32,287 nucleotides of DNA from assembly GCA_949291295.1 (NCBI GenBank), contig CASEVE010000022.1, forward strand, positions 1 to 32,287, read 5' to 3'. This DNA comes from an uncultured Olsenella sp. (GTDB taxonomy: Bacteria; Actinomycetota; Coriobacteriia; Coriobacteriales; Atopobiaceae). The notes beneath the pieces are model-generated. The model saw nothing but the letters and a program-made list of their open reading frames with translations. It had not been told where the DNA came from and did not search any database. Shown here piece by piece: positions 16,316 through 22,879 of the stretch (positions are counted from its first letter, which is position 1; each line of letters opens with the position of its first letter). Made by a program: the position numbers and the translations under genes.

Positions 16316-16909
16316 ATGGCTATCGATAGGACCCCGGTCCTCAAGAGGTGCCGTCAGCTCGGCATCGACCCCGTCGTGATGGGCATCAACAAGACCTCTC
16401 ACCGTGAGCCCAGGCGTCGTCGTCGCCAGGAGAGCGAGTACGGCATGCAGCTTCGCGAGAAGCAGAAGGCCAAGTTCATCTACGGCGTTCTCGAGAAGCA
16501 GTTCCGTCACTACTACGTCCTCGCCATGAAGCGCGAGGGCATCACCGGCGACAACCTGATGAGCATTCTCGAGTGCCGTCTCGACAACGTCGTCTTCCGT
16601 CTCGGCTTTGCCCGCACCCGCAAGGAGGCTCGTCAGACCGTCCGCCACGGTCACATCACCGTGAACGGCAAGCGCGTCGACATCCCCTCCTACCAGGTGA
16701 AGTCCGGCGACGTCATCGCCGTGGCCGACAAGGCCAAGGACCTTCTCCCCATCAAGGAGGCCCTCATCTCCTCCGAGCACATGGCTGTTCCCGCGTGGCT
16801 CGAGGTTGACATCGAGAAGCTCAAGGGCACCGTCCTCCAGCTCCCCACGCGCGACCAGATCGACCTTGACATCGACGCGCAGCTGATCGTCGAGCTCTAC
16901 TCCAAGTAA
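16316..16909 (+). CDS. rpsD: 30S ribosomal protein S4
   Basis: 197 residues. S4 is a primary 16S binder, a decoding-fidelity protein, and in E. coli the alpha-operon repressor. The central S4 RNA-binding domain reads RLDNVVFRLGFARTRKEARQ, then VRHGHITVNGKRVDIPSYQV. The N-terminal region has a single cysteine (LKRCRQLG) instead of the four of zinc-binding S4, so this is a zinc-free form. ATG 16316 follows TAGGAGGAATACCA. rpoA follows closely. Confidence 0.96.
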   Translation: MAIDRTPVLKRCRQLGIDPVVMGINKTSHREPRRRRRQESEYGMQLREKQKAKFIYGVLEKQFRHYYVLAMKREGITGDNLMSILECRLDNVVFRLGFARTRKEARQTVRHGHITVNGKRVDIPSYQVKSGDVIAVADKAKDLLPIKEALISSEHMAVPAWLEVDIEKLKGTVLQLPTRDQIDLDIDAQLIVELYSK

Positions 16910-16934
16910 GCCCGACCAGATTTTGGAGGTAGCA

Positions 16935-17876
16935 ATGTCCGAGTTCATCCGACCCCAGGTGTCGGTCGAGGAGATCAACGAGAACCTCGCGCGCGTGAGC
17001 GCCGAGCCGCTCGAGCGCGGCTATGGCGACACGCTCGGAAACTCTCTGCGTCGCGTCCTTCTGTCGTCGCTTTCCGGCGCTGCCGTCGAGGCCATCCAGA
17101 TCGATGGCGTGCAGCACGAGTTCACCACCGTCGAGGGCGTCTACGAGGACGTCACCGACATCGTGCTCAACGTCAAGGGCCTTGTCTTCCGCTCGATGGG
17201 AACTGGCGACGAGGCCGAGGCCTCTATCTCCGCTGACGGCCCCATGACCGTCACCGGTGGCGACTTTGAGATTCCCGCCGAGTTTGAGCTCGTTAACCCC
17301 GAGCACGTCATCTGCACCCTTGGCGCTGGCGCCCACCTCACCATGAGGATGCGCATCGGCGTTGGTCGTGGCTACGTCTCCGGTGAGGACAACGAGCGCG
17401 AGAATGATCCGATTGGCATCATTCACGTTGACTCGCTCTACTCGCCCGTGCGTCGCTGCGCCAAGGCCGTCGAGGCCTGCCGCGTCGGCCGTCACACGGA
17501 TTACGACCGTCTCGTTCTCGAGGTCGAGACCAACGGTTCCATCACGCCGCGTGACGCTGTCGTCGAGGCCGCCAACATCATCAACCAGCACATGACCGCG
17601 TTCATGAGCCTGACCGATGAGGACGAGCCCGTCGAGGACGCCTCTATCTTCGCCGCGGGCACCGTTGAGGACAACGTCGAGCTTGACAAGCAGATTGAGG
17701 ACCTGGACCTTTCCGTCCGCTCTTACAACTGCCTCAAGCGCGCCGGCATCCACTCCGTGCGCCAGCTCGTGGAGTTCTCCGAGAACGACCTTCTCAACAT
17801 CAGAAACTTTGGCGTCAAGTCCATCGAGGAAGTCAAGGACAAGCTCGAGACCATGGGCCTGTCCCTCAAGGCCTAG
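16935..17876 (+). CDS. rpoA: DNA-directed RNA polymerase subunit alpha
   Basis: 313 residues. Alpha dimerises to scaffold beta and beta-prime, and its C-terminal domain touches UP elements and activators. The N-terminal domain shows EPLERGYGDTLGNSLRRVLL and SSLSGAAVEAIQIDG; the CTD begins near 245 (LDLSVRSYNCLKRAGIHSVR) and ends with GVKSIEEVKDKLETMGLSLK. ATG 16935 is preferred to an in-frame TTG at 16923 because GGAGGT (16925-16930) is its SD. It is fourth in the alpha operon order before rplQ. Confidence 0.97.
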   Translation: MSEFIRPQVSVEEINENLARVSAEPLERGYGDTLGNSLRRVLLSSLSGAAVEAIQIDGVQHEFTTVEGVYEDVTDIVLNVKGLVFRSMGTGDEAEASISADGPMTVTGGDFEIPAEFELVNPEHVICTLGAGAHLTMRMRIGVGRGYVSGEDNERENDPIGIIHVDSLYSPVRRCAKAVEACRVGRHTDYDRLVLEVETNGSITPRDAVVEAANIINQHMTAFMSLTDEDEPVEDASIFAAGTVEDNVELDKQIEDLDLSVRSYNCLKRAGIHSVRQLVEFSENDLLNIRNFGVKSIEEVKDKLETMGLSLKA

Positions 17877-17906
17877 GCGCGCCGCCGGATTTAGGAGAAG
17901 CAAGAA

Positions 17907-18398
17907 ATGCGACACAACAAGAAGAAGGGCATGAAGCTTGGCACCGACGCCAGCCACACCAAGGCAATGAAGAAGAGCCTTGTTCGTGCCCTGTTTGAGA
18001 ACGACCGCATCAAGACCATCGATGTTCGCGCCAAGGCCATCCGCGCTGACGTTGACAAGGTCATCACCTGGGCCAAGAAGGGCGACGTCGCGAGCCGCCG
18101 CCTTGCCATCGCCAAGGTTGGCGACAAGGACATCGTCCGCGAGGTCTTTGAGAAGGCCGCCCAGGGCATGTGGGCCGACCGCAACGGTGGCTACACCCGC
18201 ATCATGAAGCTCGGCCCCCGCAAGGGCGACGCTGCCGAGATCGTGATCATGGAGCTCGTTACCGAGCCCGTTAAGGCCAAGGCCAAGAAGGCTGCTCCCA
18301 AGGCCGCCAAGGTGACCAAGGTTGCCGAGGCCCCCGTCGAGGAGCCCAAGGCCGAGGAGGCCCCCGCTGAGGAGGCCACCGAGGAGAGCGCCGAGTAA
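17907..18398 (+). CDS. rplQ: 50S ribosomal protein L17 with long charged C-terminal extension
   Basis: 163 residues. The first 120 or so are canonical L17 (MRHNKKKGMKLGTDASHTKA, then ALFENDRIKTIDVRAKAIRA, and GGYTRIMKLGPRKGDAAEIV). The last 40 or so are a low-complexity tail: a Lys/Ala stretch (KAKAKKAAPKAAK) followed by a Glu/Ala/Pro stretch (EEPKAEEAPAEEA). Actinobacterial L17 proteins often carry such tails, likely disordered. It ends the alpha operon and is followed by a strong terminator 25 nt after the stop. Confidence 0.96.
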   Translation: MRHNKKKGMKLGTDASHTKAMKKSLVRALFENDRIKTIDVRAKAIRADVDKVITWAKKGDVASRRLAIAKVGDKDIVREVFEKAAQGMWADRNGGYTRIMKLGPRKGDAAEIVIMELVTEPVKAKAKKAAPKAAKVTKVAEAPVEEPKAEEAPAEEATEESAE

Positions 18399-18423
18399 CT
18401 TCGGGCCGTTCGTAGACTCTTTG

Positions 18424-18451
18424 GGCCCCGGCTACGTGCCGGGGCCTTTTT
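18424..18451 (+). terminator. Rho-independent terminator after rplQ
   Basis: A perfect 9-bp stem (GGCCCCGGC 18424-18432 with GCCGGGGCC 18438-18446), a TACGT loop and five T residues (18447-18451). It sits only 16 nt before the ecfA start, so it can end or attenuate the ribosomal transcript. The SD of the next gene, AAGGAGGTG, begins right after it. Confidence 0.93.
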
Positions 18452-18467
18452 CGTAAGGAGGTGGGAC

Positions 18468-20033
18468 ATGATCGAGGTGCGCGACGCGAGCTTCTCATAT
18501 GACGGCGCGGCGAGTGCGCTCGACCATGTCTCGCTCTGCGTTGCGCCGGGGGAGCGCGTGGTACTTCTAGGCACCAACGGGTCGGGTAAGTCCACGCTCT
18601 CTCGGCTGCTCAATGGCTCGCTTGCACCCACCTCGGGCAGCGTGCGGGTGGATGGCCGCGCCGACGGTCTGGCGCGTCTTGTGGGCTACGTTCGACAGGA
18701 CCCGCGCAACCAGATTGTGAGCTCCGTCGTTTTGGACGAGGTTGCCTTTGGCCCACGCAACATCGGTCTTTCTCGCGAGGAGGTTTTTGCGCACGCTGAC
18801 GAGGCGCTTTCGGCGTGCGGCATCATGGAGCTGCGCGATCGCGCGACCTCTGAGCTCTCCGGTGGCCAGCAACAGCTTGTGGCGCTTGCGGGCGTGCTTG
18901 CCATGCGCCCCCGCTACCTTGTGCTTGACGAAGTGGGCGCCCATCTGGATGCTGCGGCGCGCGGGCGCGTCTCCGAGATTGTCGAGCGGCTCGTTGCAAG
19001 CGGCGTTGGTGTGCTTGAGATTGCGCACGACCCGCTCGCACTCTTTGGGGCAGCGCGCGCCATCGTGCTGGACGCGGGGCGCGTCGCGTGGCAGGGCTCG
19101 CCTCAGGAGCTCCTCACAAGCGACGAGGCGCGCTCCCTTGCGGGGTTTGGCGAGGACGTTGTTGCGCGATTCGTCGGCGTTGCCGTGCAGCGCGGGCTTG
19201 CTCTGGGCGCGCGGCCAGATCCGCGTGCCGTGGCGTCCTATTTGGCCCGCGAGGACGTTTGCTGCGGCGGCCAATACCTCATAACCCCACATTTTCGACC
19301 CTTTTTGACCTCAAAAGTGGCACTTGTGAGGGGTCCGCACTTTTGTCTCAAGGACATTTCCCTTGATCTGGGTGGCCTCACGCTCGTTCTGGGCCCCTCG
19401 GGCTCCGGAAAGACCACGCTCGCGCGCCTGCTTGCGGGCGTGATGGAGCCCGATGCCGGAGAGATCGTGCTCGATGGCCGGCCCGTCCGCGCCGGCGGCG
19501 TGGGCCTGGCCTTTCAGCGCCCCGGAGACCAGCTCTTCTGTGAGACCGTCTATGACGATATTGCCTACGGCCTTCGCGCGCAGGGCGCCTCCGAGCGCCG
19601 CGTGGAGGCTGCGGTGTGCGCTGCTGCAGCTCGACTCGGCGTAGAGGAGCGCCTCTTCGGCCGCTCTCCGTTTGACCTCTCCGGAGGGCAGATGCGCCGG
19701 GTGGCGCTGGCGGGGGTGGTGGCGTGCAATCCGGGTGCCTATGTCTTCGACGAGCCCACGGCGGGTCTTGACGGGGCCTCGCGCGCCGAGCTCCGCCGGC
19801 TGATTTGCGACCTCGCGGAAAGCGGCGCCCCCGTGGTTCTTGTCACCCACGATGCAGGCGAGTGGCTGGAGGATGCCACAAGCGTCGTTTTTCTAAGGGA
19901 CGGCGCCGTGGTCCAGCAGGCTGAGGCCCGCGTTGCCAGCGAAAGCCCCGAGCTCTTCTCGGCAGCGGGCCTTGAGGCTCCGTTTATGGTGAGGCTCCGC
20001 TCGGAGCTTGTGAGGGGAGAAGAGCATGCTTAG
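18468..20033 (+). CDS. Fused ECF transporter ATPase (EcfA1-EcfA2)
   Basis: 521 residues containing two complete ABC ATPase domains. Domain 1: Walker A GTNGSGKS 35-42, Q-loop near 77, LSGGQQQ 130-136, Walker B YLVLDE 150-155, H-loop His187. Domain 2: GPSGSGKT 309-316, Gln350, LSGGQ 404-408, YVFDEP 425-430, His461. ECF transporters import vitamins and metal ions with EcfT and interchangeable S subunits; in most Gram-positives EcfA1 and EcfA2 are separate genes after rplQ. Here they are one chain, joined at roughly 240-295. Part of the linker (19284-19334) is AT-rich and contains a palindrome, unlike the rest of the gene. ATG 18468 follows a near-ideal SD. It overlaps ecfT by 8 nt. Confidence 0.9.
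   Translation: MIEVRDASFSYDGAASALDHVSLCVAPGERVVLLGTNGSGKSTLSRLLNGSLAPTSGSVRVDGRADGLARLVGYVRQDPRNQIVSSVVLDEVAFGPRNIGLSREEVFAHADEALSACGIMELRDRATSELSGGQQQLVALAGVLAMRPRYLVLDEVGAHLDAAARGRVSEIVERLVASGVGVLEIAHDPLALFGAARAIVLDAGRVAWQGSPQELLTSDEARSLAGFGEDVVARFVGVAVQRGLALGARPDPRAVASYLAREDVCCGGQYLITPHFRPFLTSKVALVRGPHFCLKDISLDLGGLTLVLGPSGSGKTTLARLLAGVMEPDAGEIVLDGRPVRAGGVGLAFQRPGDQLFCETVYDDIAYGLRAQGASERRVEAAVCAAAARLGVEERLFGRSPFDLSGGQMRRVALAGVVACNPGAYVFDEPTAGLDGASRAELRRLICDLAESGAPVVLVTHDAGEWLEDATSVVFLRDGAVVQQAEARVASESPELFSAAGLEAPFMVRLRSELVRGEEHA
19284..19334 (+). repeat. In-frame palindrome in the ECF ATPase linker
   Basis: CCTCAAAAGTG (19309-19319) and CACTTGTGAGG (19321-19331) pair at 10 of 11 positions around one base; flanking ACCCC (19284-19288) and GGGGT (19330-19334) can also pair. 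The stretch contains TTTT and TTTTT runs foreign to this GC-rich gene and lies exactly between the two ATPase domains. It is consistent with insertion of a small hairpin element, but this is unproven. Confidence 0.55.
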
Positions 20034-20784
20034 CCCGCGCATTCCGGGCGCCTACGCCCCGGGAAGCACCCTTCTGCACCGTCTTGACCCGCGGGCCAAG
20101 CTTGTGATGCTCCTCGTGGCTACGGTGGCAACGTTTGCCGTCTCGCCCCCGTGGGGCCTGCTCGTGATGGCCGCCGGCCTTGCCGCCGCCCTCGTGGCGA
20201 GCAAGACCTCCCCGGCAACCGTTCTTATGTGCCTGCGCCCCGCCGCGCTCATTCTTGCGCTCTCGGTGGCGTCCAACGCAATCGTTCTCGTGGGCCAGCC
20301 GGGCTTCTCGCCGGAGGGCCTGGTTCGGGGCGTGCTCGTGGTGTGCCGGATTGCGCTGGTGGTGGGCTTTGCGCTGTCCTTCTCGTCCACAACGCCGCCG
20401 CCCGCCATTGCCGACGGCCTGGCCGCCCTCTTGGCGCCGTTGCGTCGCGTGGGCGTGCCCGTGGGCGCCGTTGCCATGTCCGCCTCGGTGGCGCTGCGCT
20501 TCATCCCACTCACTGCTGAGGAGGTGGACCGTATCCGCTGCGCGCAGCGCGCCCGTGGCGCCCGGCTCGACGAGGGCGGCCCCCTGCGCAGGTTGCGCGG
20601 CTGGGGACAGGTTCTGGTGCCGCTTGTGGTGGGCCTCTTCCGTCGCGCTGACGAGCTGGCGAGCGCCATGGTCGACCGTTGCTACGCCGGCGAGCAGACC
20701 GCCCTTCTGGGCCCTCTGGCGCCGCGCGATCTGGTGGCGATCATCGTTGCGGTCGCGTGGACGGTGGTGGCGGTGCTCCTGTAG
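20026..20784 (+). CDS. ecfT: ECF transporter transmembrane subunit EcfT
   Basis: 252 residues with several hydrophobic helices (for example LVMLLVATVATFAVS, LVVCRIALVVGFALSFS). After the helices comes the cytoplasmic coupling region, RIRCAQRARGARLDEGGPLR, containing the ARG motif that docks on the ATPases; FRRADELASAMVDRCY follows. The N-terminal HRLDPRAKL is typical of EcfT. It is the membrane scaffold between the fused ATPase and the S component, none of which is encoded here, so this is a group II, shared-module type. ATG 20026 overlaps the ATPase stop by 8 nt. Confidence 0.9.
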   Translation: MLSPRIPGAYAPGSTLLHRLDPRAKLVMLLVATVATFAVSPPWGLLVMAAGLAAALVASKTSPATVLMCLRPAALILALSVASNAIVLVGQPGFSPEGLVRGVLVVCRIALVVGFALSFSSTTPPPAIADGLAALLAPLRRVGVPVGAVAMSASVALRFIPLTAEEVDRIRCAQRARGARLDEGGPLRRLRGWGQVLVPLVVGLFRRADELASAMVDRCYAGEQTALLGPLAPRDLVAIIVAVAWTVVAVLL

Positions 20785-20816
20785 GGGCGCCGCGCGGACG
20801 GTTTAGGGTGCGAAAG

Positions 20817-20980
20817 CGTCCGGAACCCGCCCCCAACGAGAAGTACGGGCGGCGTTCGGACGTTTTGGATCCCGGAACCGTCCAGAACCCGCCCCACGAG
20901 AAGCGCGGGCGGCGTCCGGACGCTTTTCTCCCCGGAACCGTCCACAACTCGCCCGGGCGAGAAGTGCGGGCAAGGGCCGC
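20817..20980 (+). repeat. Tandem hairpin-unit repeat upstream of truA
   Basis: Three units start at 20818, 20880 and 20940 (periods 62 and 60 bp). Each begins GTCC(G/A/C)(G/C)AAC(C/T)CGCCC, continues with a loop containing CGAGAAG and returns through GGGCGG...GGACG, so each unit can fold: 20817-20832 pairs with the stretch ending near 20862. Unit 3 has lost its right half. It fills the 234-bp ecfT-truA spacer. Confidence 0.85.
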
Positions 20981-21018
20981 CCGCGTTGCGTGTTACCCTA
21001 GGGGACGAGGAGGAACCC

Positions 21019-21813
21019 ATGTCAGAGGGCGCGACGCTTGTCATACGGCTCGGCTACCGCGGGGCGGGCTTTGCCGGCTTTGCGGAACAGCCGGGTGTGC
21101 GCACCGTGGCCGGAGAGCTGCGTCGTGCGCTCGAGACCGCGCTGCGCCGGCCGCGCGAGCTCACCTGCGCCGGACGGACGGACGCGGGGGTCCACGCCCT
21201 CTCCCAGTACGTGAGCGTGCCCATGGGCGAAGACGAGCTCGGGCTCCCGGGCGCGCGCCTTTTGCGCTCGCTCGTGGCGCTTACGCCGGATGACATCTCC
21301 ATCCGCGGGCTCTACCGAGCCCAGGCGGGCTTCTCGGCACGCTTTGACGCGCTGAGCCGCAGCTATCGGTATCGCATAGCAACCACGGAGGCCCGTCCCG
21401 TTTTGGCCTGGGACCATGCGTGGTGGTACCGGGGCTCCCTTGACGTGGACGCCATGGCGCGCGCCGCGCGCGCCCTTCTGGGCGAGCACGACTTCAAGAG
21501 CTTCTGCAAGGCGTCCTCCGCGGTGGACAAGCCCACCTGTCGCTTTGTGGGCGCCCTTGACGTGCGGCGTGTCGAGGAGGCGGGCGAGGAGCTCGTGGCC
21601 ATAGACATCACCGGGAACGCCTTCCTGCACAATATGGTTCGCACGATCGCTGGCACGCTCGTCGAGGTTGGCCGCGGCCACCGTGACCCGTCCTGGGTGG
21701 CCGAGGTGCTCGCGGCGTGCGACCGCGCCGCGGCCGGGCCCTGCGCCCCCGCGAAAGGACTCACCTTCGTCGGGGTAGAATACCCCGAGAATAACCTGGT
21801 GCCCTGGGACTAG
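21019..21813 (+). CDS. truA: tRNA pseudouridine(38-40) synthase TruA
   Basis: 264 residues. It isomerises uridines 38-40 in the anticodon stem-loop of many tRNAs. The catalytic Asp55 is in AGRTDAGVHAL, with LGYRGAGFAGF near the start; RSYRYRI and the C-terminal NAFLHNMVRTIAGTLVEVGR are family motifs. ATG 21019 follows GAGGAGGAACCC; the in-frame start at 20986 gives an unconvincing extension. Its place after ecfT is the widespread Gram-positive order, but the usual rplM-rpsI pair does not follow. Confidence 0.94.
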   Translation: MSEGATLVIRLGYRGAGFAGFAEQPGVRTVAGELRRALETALRRPRELTCAGRTDAGVHALSQYVSVPMGEDELGLPGARLLRSLVALTPDDISIRGLYRAQAGFSARFDALSRSYRYRIATTEARPVLAWDHAWWYRGSLDVDAMARAARALLGEHDFKSFCKASSAVDKPTCRFVGALDVRRVEEAGEELVAIDITGNAFLHNMVRTIAGTLVEVGRGHRDPSWVAEVLAACDRAAAGPCAPAKGLTFVGVEYPENNLVPWD

Positions 21814-21839
21814 GGCATCTCATCCCCGGAGGAGCCGAT

Positions 21840-22739
21840 TTGGACCTTTTCCTGCACGTGCTCGAGCACAGCGTCTTCGACACGCTTGAGCTCGTTCCTT
21901 TTCTGCTGCTGACCTACCTTGCCATGGAGGCCATCGAGCACTCCGCGAGCGCCCATGTGCAGGCCGCGGTGGAGCGCTCCGGTAAGGCGGGCCCCGTGGT
22001 GGGCGCCCTTCTTGGCGCGCTTCCCCAGTGCGGGTTTTCCGCCATGGCAGCGACGCTCTACGCGGGTCGCGTGGTCACGGTGGGAACGCTCGTTGCCGTG
22101 ATCCTTTCCACCTCAGACGAGATGGTTCCGGTGTTTCTTGCCCATCAGGAGCCGATGGGGCACATGCTGGCCATCATGGGAGCCAAGGTTGCGGTGGGCC
22201 TTGTTGTGGGACTGGCCGTCGACGCCGTGCTCAGGGCGCGGCACCGCGCGGGAGACGGTCACCTGCACATCCACGAGCTCTGCGAGCGAGAGCACTGCCA
22301 CTGTGACGAGGGTGACGCGCACGGCCATGAGCACGGACACGGGCATGGGCGCTGGGCTATCGTGAGGTCTGCCCTCGTGCACACGGTCCAGGTGACGTTT
22401 TTCATCTTTGTGGTCACGTTTGTTTTTGGCCTGGTCATCGAGTACGTGGGACAGGATGCCCTCGGCACGCTCCTTGCCAACCATCCTGTTAGGGCAACCT
22501 TTGTCAGCGCTCTTGTTGGGCTGATTCCCAATTGCGGGGCGAGCGTTGCGATCACGGAGCTCTACCTCGATGGTGTCCTTGCCGTTGGGCCCATGATTGC
22601 GGGTCTTCTTGCCTCGGGCGGAGTTGGCCTGCTCGTGCTCTGGCGTACCAACGCCGACGTGCGCCAGAACGCCCTTGTCACGGTGTTCATCTACGCCGTT
22701 TCGGTGCTTGTTGGGCTGGTGGCCTCGGCGCTGCTCTAG
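21840..22739 (+). CDS. Putative metal exporter, ArsP_2 / putative manganese transporter family
   Basis: 299 residues with many membrane segments. It resembles the 10-TM heavy-metal exporter family sometimes annotated as a manganese transporter. Two similar segments, GALPQCGFSAMAATLYAGRV (59-78) and LIPNCGASVAITELYLDGV (228-246), suggest an internal duplication, with the cysteine and glycine conserved in both. Between the halves, residues 141-169 form a loop with ten histidines and three cysteines, a likely metal-binding segment. The start is TTG 21840, with GGAGGAG (21828-21834) at good spacing. It is 26 nt after truA. The metal is inferred from the loop, not known. Confidence 0.7.
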   Translation: MDLFLHVLEHSVFDTLELVPFLLLTYLAMEAIEHSASAHVQAAVERSGKAGPVVGALLGALPQCGFSAMAATLYAGRVVTVGTLVAVILSTSDEMVPVFLAHQEPMGHMLAIMGAKVAVGLVVGLAVDAVLRARHRAGDGHLHIHELCEREHCHCDEGDAHGHEHGHGHGRWAIVRSALVHTVQVTFFIFVVTFVFGLVIEYVGQDALGTLLANHPVRATFVSALVGLIPNCGASVAITELYLDGVLAVGPMIAGLLASGGVGLLVLWRTNADVRQNALVTVFIYAVSVLVGLVASALL

Positions 22740-22879
22740 CCTTTGTCGCCCGCCCCTTCGTCCGGGACAAATCTTGGGGGACTGTGCTCATTTTGCCGAG
22801 GTGCTCCGCGAGGGGGCGCCGCGTGTTTTGCGCTGATAATCTTAAGATGCGTTCTGACATGTGCCGCTCTTGAGATGGG
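22740..22879 (+). other. Spacer before the first glycosyltransferase
   Basis: It contains an imperfect short stem (CGCCCCTTCG with GAGGGGGCG) and an AT-rich patch, GATAATCTTAAGAT, at 22835-22848 that could serve as a -10 region, but no -35 of adequate quality was found. A GGGACAAATC word (22765-22774) resembles one in the inverted repeat near 817-920. Confidence 0.25.

Noticed and set aside
20986..21018. Upstream in-frame start for truA
   Set aside because: The 11 extra residues do not fit the family N-terminus, and GAGGAGG is positioned for ATG 21019.
22835..22848. GATAATCTTAAGAT as a promoter for the first glycosyltransferase
   Set aside because: Good -10-like content, but no acceptable -35 at 16-18 bp in any register; it is mentioned only in the spacer description.
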